Positions 1 through 9,339 of a stretch of 27,213 nt of DNA are shown in pieces. Under the pieces are notes generated by a model. It was not told the DNA's origin. It searched no databases and saw nothing but the letters and a program-made list of their open reading frames with translations. Position 1 is the first letter of the stretch. Every line of letters begins with the position of its first letter. A program made the position numbers and the translations under genes. The stretch spans positions 122,150-149,362 of the forward strand of contig BFEA01000201.1 of the NCBI GenBank assembly GCA_003427395.1, written 5' to 3'. Source of the DNA: Chara braunii. Its lineage: Eukaryota > Streptophyta > Charophyceae > Charales > Characeae.

Positions 1-90
<90 letters not shown>
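1..90. repeat. (AG)n microsatellite
   Basis: An uninterrupted AG dinucleotide run of 45 units opens the window. It probably continues beyond the first base, so this edge may be an assembly limit and not a biological boundary. Confidence 0.98.
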
Positions 91-92
<2 letters not shown>

Positions 93-184
93 GAACGGTG
101 GGAAGCCGCGTACGCGGCCATAGAGGCTGCGCGCGCATAAACGTGCGCACGTGTGAGCGATAGAGAAGCTGCCCTGAGGAGAGG
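91..184. other. CpG-rich alternating purine-pyrimidine spacer
   Basis: This is a short GC-rich stretch between the AG run and the end of LINE D. It contains the self-complementary blocks CGCGTACGCG, TGCGCGCGCA and ACGTGCGCACGT. No ORF or known motif is visible. Confidence 0.6.
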
Positions 185-1706
185 AGATGGCACATCCACT
201 CTTAGTCTCAACAAATGATATACTGTTTTAACTGAAAGGGACTGCAAGGTGCGTGGTTTAGTTCTCTTCCCAGTTTGCCATACTCATTCAACAGGGTCCA
301 ATAGTAGGTCCGAAATTGGGCATTGTGGTTGAAAGACTCTCCAGCCTGTGGTTGTGGAAATAAAAAGCACTCTAGTCCTAAAAAATTCTTTGAAAGAGAA
401 AAACTTAACTTGGTTAGTTTGTGAAGGACAGAATAAATGATTTGTAGTTATTCTGAAGAGAGTCTCAAAAACTCATTCTTCTAGTAGACTCACTATTTGT
501 CCCACCTGCCAACATAGTGAATCATGTGCAATCGTTACAAAATCTTCTTACTGAAATTTTACTCTTTTTTTTAGTTCCCTTACCCATGTCACAGGAATGG
601 AACAAATGATGTGATCCAAGTTTTGGGCTAGTTTACGGGCATATGAAATTGTTTTCCTAAGCTGATCAGTCGACATTCAATCTCTATTTTCGTGGTCCCA
701 CATGTCTTTGACCCGTACTACCCATTTTTTCACCCACTGGGACAAGGGGGTTGAAGAGCTATTATAAATACAACCATTAACATCAGTTATCCATCTGTTC
801 CTGAATAAAGGTTGCCTCAATATTTCTTCAAATCGTGCAGAATAAGGTTTATTTGGTAAGGGCAGTTTCCGCCATGTTTTCAGAAGGGAAACCCATAGAT
901 TGTCCACAAGAAGATCAACATGAGTTGCACCTCTCTCTCCTTTTAGCTCTGAATGTGCACACGGCCGAGGGATGTTCCAGAATCTTTTCCACCCAAGTGA
1001 GGGGGTGCACCTTTGAAGGAGCACTCGGTGTCAGTCTTCTTATTTGTTCAAGAGCCATAGGTTGTCAGGGTTTGTCAATACCTAGAATGAGATCTATCAT
1101 CCATTGTAAGAACAAGGCTTGACATTGTAGGGTAGGGTCCAAAATTTTCAAACCTCCCCTAGATATAGGTTGTATCAGGGTGGGGCAAGCCACTTTGGGG
1201 ATAACTCTCTCTAATTATGATCCCCCCTCCAAAGAATGACCGACACTTGTTTTTGAAGGTGCTTGTGGCTTACCAATTGCCCAAAGTGTTGATTTGTACC
1301 ATATTCAGGTCAACACCACATTGTTAATTACAGGTGTTCGGCCAAAAAGAGAGGTGTGTTAATCTTTCCATTGATTCATTTTTTTTATAGCGGGCTTAGA
1401 TATCCATTCATATTTGGAGACAAGTTTACCAAAAGCAAAAAGGGATACTCCCGAAACTCTCATAGGGGTCTCCAAAGGCAACCATTGTACCCTGGGGAAC
1501 TCAGGAGGACTATCTCCATTAGAATGGATCCACCACCCTTGAGTTTTACTTCCCTAATTGACTATCATATTTGAAATTGCAGAAAATTTATCTAGCATAT
1601 TTTTTATTTCCTCCATATTCGTTGCAGAGACGTCCATCATAATGGTCAGATCGTCCGCAAACATGGAGGCTATGGGAATCGCCTCTTCAGGTATAGCAGA
1701 GATCTA
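185..1706 (-). pseudogene. LINE D ORF2, RT catalytic box and downstream region
   Basis: After the insertion the frame resumes as ISAIPEEAIPIASMFADD. The FADD catalytic box lies at 1650-1661. Further down come TSLFGRTPVINNVVL, GGLKILDP, the tryptophan-rich RQPLFRNRWIT...VRVKDMWDHENRD (677-1024), and finally RTRVLF...DPVEWVWQTGK...SVKTVYHLLR near 200-350. Each block has a counterpart in the same order in LINE A (4851-6480). Stops and frameshifts are scattered through it. The zinc-binding tail is missing because the copy ends near 185. Confidence 0.82.
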
Positions 1707-2075
1707 CGTTGCATAGAGTACACATACGGGGTATTTTCGTACGAAACGTATAGGTAATTTTTGTACGGGATCTGTACGTAAACCTGTACGGGAACCTGTA
1801 CGTCTTGTACACCCTCGTACGAAAAAGCCAAAAAAAAAAAAAAAAAAAAAGTCATCAAAAAAATCCAAACAAAAAAAAGTGATGCAACAACACAAAACAA
1901 GCAACATTTGGTTGAGCATCATCTTCAGATTCTTATTAAAATTTGAGAAAAAAAATAAAAATAATATCGTATTTAAAAAAAATAAAAAATTGTACGGGGC
2001 CCCTAACGTACGAGTAGCGTACAAGTACAAGAGTACGAATCCGTACTCGTAGGAGGGTGCGTACAAATGGCAACG
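1707..2075. mobile_element. GTACG-rich MITE-like insertion in LINE D
   Basis: This 369-bp block interrupts the LINE D RT. It starts CGTTGC and ends GCAACG. Both flanks inside the element are dense in GTAC/CGTACG motifs, while the centre is AT-rich with a 20-base A run (about 1830-1850). Flanking LINE sequence reads agcagagatcta on the left and agccagagata on the right, which may be a degraded target duplication of about 10 bp. There is no coding capacity. A small non-autonomous DNA transposon fits best, but the family is unknown. Confidence 0.6.
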
Positions 2076-2398
2076 GAGCCAGAGATACGTAGGCGCTTAA
2101 TATTGTGATTAACTCTAAGATTGTCCCCAGCGCTTCCATCACAATTACGAAAAGGAAAGGGGTCAATAGATCCCCTTGTCGTACTGATCTCTGAATGTGG
2201 ATCTCTGGAGACAACAACCCATTAACCAAAATTCGTGTTGTGGCATTTGTATGGAGAATTTTAACCCATCTACGCATATTGGGACCAAAGTTCAATTTTT
2301 GCAAACAAGCATCGAGGAAACGCCAATCAACATGGTCATAGACTTTTTCAAAGTCTATGAAGACATCCTTCGCCTCTGGTTTGATGACCTAGGAATTT
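2076..2398 (-). pseudogene. LINE D ORF2, RT palm (upstream part)
   Basis: Translation on the minus strand gives the RT motif A region (DVFIDFEKVYDHVDWRFL) followed by NFGPNMRRWVKILHTNATTR and the motif B-like stretch SVRQGDLLTPFLFVIVMEAL. This is the usual order in L1-clade reverse transcriptases, which copy element RNA into nicked chromosomal DNA. The reading frame runs into the 1707-2075 insertion just after MEAL. Upstream, homology ends near 2398 with a stop, so the RT fingers and the endonuclease are absent. The same segment of LINE A is at 7031-7290. Confidence 0.85.
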
Positions 2399-2399
2399 T

Positions 2400-3540
2400 G
2401 TTGACTCGTCGACCTTTTTTTTTTGTCTTGGTCATGGTCGTTTGCCACTAGAGCACCTCGCCTTCCAACTTCGCACCCTTTGTCTCGAGTCTACCGGCGG
2501 GTTAGATAGCCGTCGCCCCCGGGGGGCACTACTGAATATGGCACCTCCACGTGTCAGCTCTTCTTCTTCTTCCCCCTTAGCCTCTCTCCACCACACGAGG
2601 ATGGCGGGTTAGACCAAACGCCCACTTGATGCAACCCTGGCAACTCCTGTGATGGCGGAGGTTTGCTAGCCTTTCCCCGTCAGACTCTCACCTGGTAGCA
2701 CTTCGAAGATGTGCGCCCCGACCGCTGTGAACCTATCATGATGTTAGTGCAAGGCGGCATTCCAATCGACATCCCAAGTTTGCTCCAGTACTCTGGATCT
2801 TTGTATTGCTATAATGTGACTTTCTATCGAAGTTTCTGTTGAGGTTGGTGCCCACCTCAGTGTATTAGTTGTCGGGCAGTCGTTGATGCTTAACCACAAC
2901 CGGGGTTAAGGTGCATTATCACTTACAGTGTACTCAGTTCAGGACGGGCCGACTGTTGAGGGTTCAAACTTATAATGAGTCGGTGAAACTTCGACGAAAC
3001 AGTTTGTCACAACCCCTCGTTTCTTGTCCTCTTCTCCTTCTCTGCCTATGGTTTACCAGGCAGCTCTGTTTAAATATATATATACATATATATATATATA
3101 ACCGGCGTTCAAGACGGGCCGAGAACCCGAACCTGAATGGCCGAAAAAAACAAAACTGTAAAAAGAAAATGTTATGAAAAATAATAAAATAAACAGCATT
3201 TGCTAGAGCATTACATCCAAATTCCTAACCAACTGTGAAATAAATATAAAATACGGAAAATAAATACTACTAATAAAAATAAAAAAAATAAAAAGAGAAT
3301 TAAAATTAGTGAGTGCGCAAGCACACTAGGACATCGCCATCTTTGGCGATTTTTCTTTTTTTTTTGGCATAGTCAAATGCCCTGAAATTTTACACATGTG
3401 TAATTCACATAATACAGTTTCAAAAAATAATAGTTTTTTTAAGGCCTTGAAATAAAGTGAAAAAAAAGAAGTACAAACTTACTAAAAAGTAAAAAAAAAA
3501 AAAAAAAGTGAGTGGGCGAGCACGTTTTGACACCGCCATC
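2400..3540. other. Non-coding spacer, no recognised gene
   Basis: No ORF here resembles a known protein on either strand. Visible structure is limited to an 11-base direct repeat GGCGGGTTAGA (near 2492 and 2604), a 10-base inverted pair TCGAAGTTTC/GAAACTTCGA (near 2826 and 2990), a repeated GTTCARGACGGGCCGA (near 2938 and 3107), an AT microsatellite and an AT-rich tail from 3180 on. A decayed LTR or SINE cannot be excluded. Confidence 0.6.
3073..3100. repeat. (AT)n microsatellite
   Basis: A nearly pure TA dinucleotide tract with one C interruption. Confidence 0.9.
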
Positions 3541-3558
3541 TTTGTTTTTTGTTTTTCT
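3309..3558 (+). repeat. Diverged direct repeat pair flanking the LINE A tail
   Basis: Two copies of AGTGAGTG-GC-AGCAC...GACA-CGCCATCTTTG occur at about 3309-3365 and 3504-3558, 195 bp apart. Each is followed by a T-rich run and preceded by an A-rich run. The second copy abuts the T-rich (antisense poly(A)) end of LINE A. The pair could be an older duplication at the insertion target. Confidence 0.65.
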
Positions 3559-4156
3559 CCGTCTATTGGTGGGGAGCATCACCTGCTGGAAACCGGGTCC
3601 AGCGTCCCATATACAAATGAGATTTGGAGTATAGCAGAACAGGATTGTATGAGGTTCCTGCCAGCATTGATTACCCTGGGATCTTGGGGATTAACTTAGC
3701 AGGCTATTGGAGAGAGGAGGGAACCTCTTCGCCCTGAAACCGGCGCCAGATCCCTGCTGCTACACACTAGTTCCTCCCCCCCCCAACCTATGAGTACCTT
3801 GACCCGCGTCCCTTCTACAGAATAAAACAAGGAGATACCAGGACAAAGGGTTGAGAACAACTTGAGAAAGAACCTACCAGCGTTGATTACTCTGGTGACT
3901 AGAGGGTTGACTGTGCAGGTTGTTGGGAGATGGGCACCAAAACACCTGCTGCTGAGAAGATACAACTACCAGTCTGCCAGCCTGCCAGTCGCCGTCCTTC
4001 AGTAATACAGCACAACAACCAGCCTGTCAACATCGATTACCTTCATTACCAAGGGATTGACTGAGCCGGTATTGTATTATGTGGATGAGTAAGTATCTGA
4101 TAGGCATTGCCTGGGGGGCACCGGGAAGGCTTATCTCATTCGTGCCTGATCCATTG
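3541..4156 (-). other. LINE A 3' UTR with tandem sub-repeats
   Basis: This segment lies between the ORF2 stop and the A-rich tail. It contains three diverged copies of a roughly 55-bp unit, seen on the plus strand as CAGC-TTGATTAC...GGATTAACT...GCAGG (about 3662-3705, 3880-3930 and 4018-4072), and the core CTATTGGTGGGGAGC...CCAGCGTCCC at 3562-3609. The same core occurs at 14018-14073, 14781-14830, 15071-15117 and 25434-25487. The three copies with an identifiable parent LINE all sit downstream of ORF2, which is why I call it a 3' UTR. Confidence 0.65.
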
Positions 4157-4540
4157 TCAGGTGCAGACTTCCATCAGGGCAAAGGGGGGAGGGGGAAACG
4201 GGTCCAGGAAATCAGACGGGGGTCTCATCGGGAAGGATGGATCCATATGAGTCAAGTCATTAAGAACAAGTTTGTACTCTCTTGGGATTTCTTGTTCGGT
4301 TATGGCTGCCTCAACTTCCGTCCACTCAATTTGAGCCATCCACCCTCCCCGATCTCCCCCTAACCACTCCCTGCAAAAACCCGTAATCGCCCTCTCTATA
4401 TCCTGGTCCGTCTGAAAGATGTCTAACTGTGACTTAAGATCCCTCCATCTACGTCTTAGCTCTAATTGGACCAGCTCCCTTATTTGTTCTGTTAATTCGG
4501 GACCTCCGATTTTGACTCATTCCAAGACTAAGAGGCAACG
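4157..4540 (-). other. Conserved C-terminal region of LINE ORF2
   Basis: Downstream of the zinc-binding tail the minus strand encodes, with frameshifts, LTEQIRELVQLELRRRW, REWLGGDRGGWMAQIEW, EYKLVLNDLTHMDPSFP and PPSDFLDPFPPPPFALME before the stop. LINE C (26049-25672) reads TTEQIKLHIQIKLQSRW, REWLGSEQGGWMVSVKW and PPSDFPDPFPPNTLAIVE. LINE B (24906-25256) reads QCWLGGNQAGK and EFQDHFPPSPLAMVP. Three independent copies keep the same order, which points to selection on the parent elements. I do not recognise it as a named domain. Confidence 0.7.
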
Positions 4541-6501
4541 CTGCCACCAGAGCGCCCATAGGATGGATCGTCTACCCAAGTTGTACAAATTATTGGCATA
4601 GGCCGGGGGGGGGTTCCAGTGTTGGGCACTGTCCTGTCAATATGGCCTGCCAAGACCATGGCCAAGGGGTGTCCGGTATCATTTTCCTCCAGATGCGGTC
4701 CCACCACCGCCACGTTAGTAAGACCATCGGGCACTGCATAAAGATATGTTCAATGGTTTCATTTCTTTTTTGCATTGGGAAGGCAGACAAGCATCGGTGG
4801 CACCACGGGAGTGCTTTGCCTTTTTGTTCCAGGTGTGTGTGGTCAATTAGTCAGGCATACATCGGCAGGCAGCGATGAGCGATCTGCCATTGTAAGGAGG
4901 TATTTTTTGTCGGTCTCGCTTTGCTTTCATTAAACCACTTAATTGGCTTAAGGAGGGTCAGATCCACGTTCAAATGTTTAACCCATCTGTCGTTAATTTG
5001 ATCGATTAACACTCTCTTGGGTCTGAGCAGCTTATACATGGATTTGACAGATATGGTGTTGAGGTGGACCCTTTTTCCAGTTGCCGCGGCTGCTCCTCGG
5101 GCCGTCTGCCATTGCCATTCCTCAGGGTCAAAAGGCAGCTCATTTATTGGTATTTGGGGAGAGAAAATGATGGAGTTCTGCCCCTCTTGTAGCACACGCA
5201 CGCGAAACACCTCGGTTTTATCCCGCCACTCAAAGGGGTTCCGAGAACCAAGAAGCTGCCCCCTTAGACCAATGTCGTAATACTCCACCAACACGTCCGA
5301 TGTCCATACACAATGAATCCGGTCGATCCGTGCTGTGTCCCCTGATGTAGCGACCAAGTCCCCTTCCTCCAGGGTGGGGCCACAATGGAGCACCCTGTAC
5401 CAGGCGAGGGGAAGTGCCTCAATAATTATTTCTAGGTGCCTCTCTGTGTGGTGAGAGTAGCGGAGGGTGCATTGAAGTTGATTCGTTGTTTTCCAGTCCT
5501 TCCTCTCATGGTCCCACAGGTGCCCGACACGGAGTACCCCATTCTTCACCCGGCCTTTCCAAGGGGCAACTAAGTTGTTCAAAATTTGTCGATGATAAGG
5601 GGTAATCCACCGATTACCGAAAAGCGGTTGTCGGTACACTTCCTCCCACCCAGTCGATGCATGTTTCTCGTGGAGGGGGAGCCTTCGCAAACTTTTTAAT
5701 AATGAGGGTCAAAATTTATCCGTTGTTTGGCCATAGATCTTGCGTGGGTTTGACCAATAACGATACTCTAACCATGTGAGCGGGCTTAACTTTGGTGGGG
5801 TCTGTGGAGCCAGTCGAGCAATATGCTCTAGGGCGAGGGTTCGCCAAGGGCTGTCCGAGGAGAAGATTAAAGTCTTCAACCATTTAAGGCGGAGCGCCTG
5901 AACCTGTGTCGGGGGATCGGTGATGCTCAGGCCTCCGACCTGTTTTTGTTGTATAACAGACTTTCATGCCACCCTACTGATGACGTTTGCTCGCTCATCA
6001 TCTCCTCTCCAAAGGAAGGTTGATGCCCTAAACCTAAGTGATTGGGAGACAGTTTTGCTTAGGGGCCAAAACACTGATTTATACCACAATGCAGCGAATA
6101 CGACGTTGTTTATGGCCAGCGCTCTACCAAAGAGAGAAGTGCGTTTGTTGCGCCAATCGGCCAGTTTGGATAAGGCAAGCACCGAAATCCAGTCGTCATT
6201 TGAGGATGGACGACCGTGGGCAGTTAATGATATTCCCAAAAAATGGACGGGGGCATGCAAGGGAAGTCAGTGAATGTTAGGAGAATCCGGTGGATGGACC
6301 CCTTGGTGATGCATCCACCACCCCTGGGTTTTGCTCCCCCAGTTCACCACCATGTCGGATACTTAAGTGAATTTATTGATTAGATTCTAGATTTCCATCA
6401 TATTGTCCTGTGTAGCATCCACCATGATGGTGAGGTCATCTGCGAACAGCGAGCATACCGGGATGACTTCTTCTGAAATTCTGGTAATCTGAATTTTCTT
6501 G

Positions 6502-7026
6502 ATCAACAGAAAAATTCCGACGAGAAATGAAAGTTGAAAAACCATTCCATAAAAAAAAATCCTTCATATTTATGAATTATCATTCCCATGTTCGCCCAAT
6601 TCTAAAATTTCCAGTTTTATTTGATAAGTTCTCGTCTAAATATGAATTTTCCCTTCAAACTACATCTATCTATTCAAGATGGAATGAAAGTCTGGACGAG
6701 TTTATGAAATGTTTTAATTAAAATTTCATTCTACTACAACAAATATCTTCTTATTTAGATTGGATTAACCTATTTATGACTGAAAATCCTTACTTAGAAT
6801 GACAGTCCAATTAAAATATTTCATGAACTGATCCATGCTTTCATTCCATCTCTAGCATGCCGTCCAAATAAGAAGGGATACCCTATTCTTGGAATGAAAG
6901 TTTGCAAGTAAGATGAAAATTTTTAAAATTGGAATGACATTTTTAAAGATGGAATGAAAATTTGAAATTTATATTGTAATTTTACTATAGAATGATTATT
7001 TAATTATGGGAATTTTTTTCGTTGAT
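6502..7026. mobile_element. 525-bp TIR element (MITE-like) inside LINE A RT
   Basis: This AT-rich block splits the LINE A RT between RQGD and FADD. It begins ATCAACAGAAAAATTCC (6502-6518) and ends with the inverse of ATCAACGAAAAAAATTCC (7009-7026). Internally GATGGAATGAAAG recurs. A long inverted pair lies at 6678-6720 and 6807-6848, with about 42 bases per arm, each containing GGAATGAAAG and ending TTTTAATT. No protein is encoded. No clean target duplication was found. The TIR and foldback structure indicate a non-autonomous DNA transposon. Confidence 0.72.
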
Positions 7027-8209
7027 GTCCTTATTTGCCCTGAGTCAGACTCCTGAGGTTGACCGATAGGGCCTCCATAATAATTAGAAAAAGAAAGAGC
7101 GCAATACGGTCGCCCTGTCGAACCGATCGTTCCAGCTCAATCGGAGGGGCTAGAGTCTCATTTATTTGCACCCTTGTAGTAGCGTTTTGATGGAGGATAT
7201 GTATCCACCTACGAAAGACTGGTCCAAAATTCATTTTTTCTAGACTCTTATTAAGGAAGAGTCAGTCCACATGATCATAGGTTTTTTCAAAATCAATGAA
7301 AACGAGGGTGTGCATTTTGCTTATCTTGACAGGGCAGTTGCAATACCTCATTTACCAGTAAAATGTTTTCCTGAATTTGCTTGTGTTGCATAAACCCTGT
7401 TTGTGATGGGTGGATCACTCCCTCTAGGATCGGGATCATCCTGCTGGCCAGTGCCTTGGCCAACATCTTACATGTAACAGTCAGGAGTGTAATGAGTCTT
7501 TAGTTTCAGATATTGAATTTGTCTTTTTTTTTGTATAGAAGGGACAGTACACCCTGAACGACCAAATCTCCCATTTCCCTTGTACGCCAGACTTTGTTGT
7601 AATACCCCATTAGATCAGGGTTCATACAATCCCACATTGTCTCCCAAAATTATTTCGGGAAACCGTCCAGCCCAGGGGTTTTCTCCTCTTCCATTTCTAG
7701 GAGAGTTGTCCATATATCTTCCTTGGACAGGGAAGCCTCGAGCTTCTCTCGCTGGTCAGAAGAGAGACACCTACCAATAGGCTGGAGAAAATCCTCTATC
7801 TGTTTCCGTCTGGAATTTTCATCCGTAGGAGGGATATGAGTTGCAAAGAGGTCCTTGAAAAAATCTCGAGCGATTTTAACGCATCCAGCAGTTGTGGTGA
7901 CCGGGTGAGACTTGGACCTCCAGATCCATATATAGTGCTTCCACAATCGTGCGCTTTGCCCTGGCTAGAGCAAGGATGAACAATTTTGTGTCCATTGAAC
8001 CTTCAGTGGAGTAATTAGAAAGTTTGTCACGAATTCGGACGCCTTGTCAATGATACTGGCTTGCTGGAGTAGCTGAGTTTTCACTCCCTGGGTAGTATGT
8101 ACATGGTGATCTGGGTCGTGGGGTATCGGCTGCTGTTCTAGCTCTTGAAGTTGGCTTAGTAGGTCCGGTTTCGTGCTGATTTCGTTGTTTAGCAAGTTGC
8201 TTGGAAAAT

Positions 8210-9140
8210 TCATTGCATTTTTTTGCCAGAAAAAAACAGTTCATTGTTGAACCGTGTTAGAGGGGAGTCTATCTCAGAGTAACGTTCTTGCCAGTATGCC
8301 CAAACTTGAGTCAAATACCTTTGAAATGATTTGAGACGAAGTAAGGAGGTGTTTAGTTTGTAGAACCTTGGGCCTTGGTCCGACCTCTTTCTAAAGGTCA
8401 GGGCGATCATGCACATTTTGTGATCTAGCCCAGGATAAGGACTGGATGGGAGAATTGCTGCAAGAGTTAAACCGTCGGCCAGGTCCTCGGAGATAAGGAT
8501 CAGGTCGATCCTTGATTTGGAGAGCCCGGTCGGGTCATTATTGCGGATACACGTAAATGTCCGTTCTGTCGTAAAGGTGCGCCGAAAAATATCAAAAATG
8601 GAGAGAAAGATGCACAAGCGGTTAAACATGTCCTCGTCCTTCTCTGCGTGGTGCCTGGTGGAAGGTGGGACCCGCCAGCGGTCTAACCAGCGGTCGGGGG
8701 CTGCATTAAAATCCCCAGCGAAAACGATAGGAATGCCTCAGGGCATTTTCGTTTGGATTTTTTGGAAAAATTTATCGCGTTCCTCTATAGTGTTGGGGGC
8801 GTAAATGCAAAAAATGCAGATAATTTATAATTCTAGTGGCCCCAGTAGTGAAACCCAGTGGCCCTCCTCTGTGTCGCTTTCGTGGAATAAGACCTCCAGG
8901 CGGGAGTCCGGGGGGATCCATATTGTTGTCCCCACGCTTGCTGGCCGTGGTGCATGTGCCCTATATGCCTGGTATGGCCAGACTGCCTTATGTGCTCTGT
9001 TGTGATCAGGGGAATCAGTCACGTGCGTTTCCTGTATGCAGACCACATCCGGCCAGCTACGTCCCTCCACCCTAGAAGCAAGTCTCGTATGACCTGGACT
9101 TGTCTGGGCAAAGTGTGATCAGGCCGTTTACATTAATTGA
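8210..9140 (-). pseudogene. LINE A ORF2 endonuclease domain (APE-type)
   Basis: This is the exonuclease-endonuclease-phosphatase fold that makes the target nick in L1-type elements. In order: SINVNGL (near 9135, the N-terminal catalytic Asn motif), PDVVCIQETHVTD (9050; Gln-Glu-Thr-His metal site), CIYAPN (8808), VFAGDFNAAPDRW (8720), SKSRIDLILISED (8515) and LDHKMCMIAL (8420). The usual final SDH is LDH here, so the catalytic Asp-His is kept and only the preceding Ser is changed. A frameshift separates NVNGL from QETH, and stops sit after GPLEL and KMP. Confidence 0.87.
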
Positions 9141-9339
9141 CCTGAGATCTAGATCTGCATTCCGAAGAGTGCTGCGCCAGGCCTTGTTGCGGCCATACAA
9201 TGCTTCAATCCATTCCATTCCCCCGGTGTCAATATTGTTTCCATTGTTTTCTGTCCTAGAGATAGTGTCACGTGTAATGGTCTCATGCGATCCCTTCGTT
9301 GCTGATATTCTTCCGGACCATGGAGCACAAAGCGGTGAT

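Larger units (their letters stand above)
185..2400 (-). mobile_element. LINE D: L1-type non-LTR retrotransposon, truncated at both ends
   Basis: The minus strand carries part of a LINE ORF2 from the RT palm (about 2398) to a region homologous to positions 5000-5100 of LINE A (about 190). Matching motifs include FIDFEKVYDHVDW, SVRQGD, FADDLTIMMD, RQPLFRNRWIT and LSVKTVYHLLR. There is no endonuclease, ORF1, zinc-binding tail or 3' UTR, so both ends are missing. A 369-bp insertion (1707-2075) separates the RQGD and FADD motifs. Several in-frame stops show it is dead. Confidence 0.85.
4157..9140 (-). pseudogene. LINE A ORF2: endonuclease / reverse transcriptase polyprotein
   Basis: ORF2 of an L1-type element nicks target DNA and reverse-transcribes element RNA. 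Order seen: endonuclease (9140-8210), linker with MDTKLFILALARAKR near 7960 in another frame, RT fingers ending EEEKTPGLDGFP (7650), QTGFMQHKQIQENILL (about 7360), FIDFEKTYDHVD (7280), SVRQGD (7120), then the 525-bp insertion, then FADDLTIMVD (FADD at 6435-6446), TSLFGRALAINNVVF (6130), the RQPLFGNRWIT block (5620), a CxxC...HxxxxC zinc-binding tail (4810-4720) and a conserved C-terminal region ending at the TGA at 4157. Stops occur near 8736, 8825 and 4851, and frameshifts near 9110, 8230, 7970, 7290 and 4610. A C-run near 4607 accounts for one of them. Confidence 0.88.

Noticed and set aside
2930-3010. GGTTCAAACTT resembling a pol III B box, suggesting a tRNA-derived SINE
   Set aside because: There is no matching A box at a proper distance, no cloverleaf, and no A-rich tail.
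2460-3060. Possible solo LTR
   Set aside because: No paired terminal sequence or target duplication could be identified, so only a spacer is reported.
5017-5280. Plus-strand ORF opposite ORF2
   Set aside because: It is antisense to the 4851-5690 LINE A ORF2 frame, which has clear homologues in LINE C and D.
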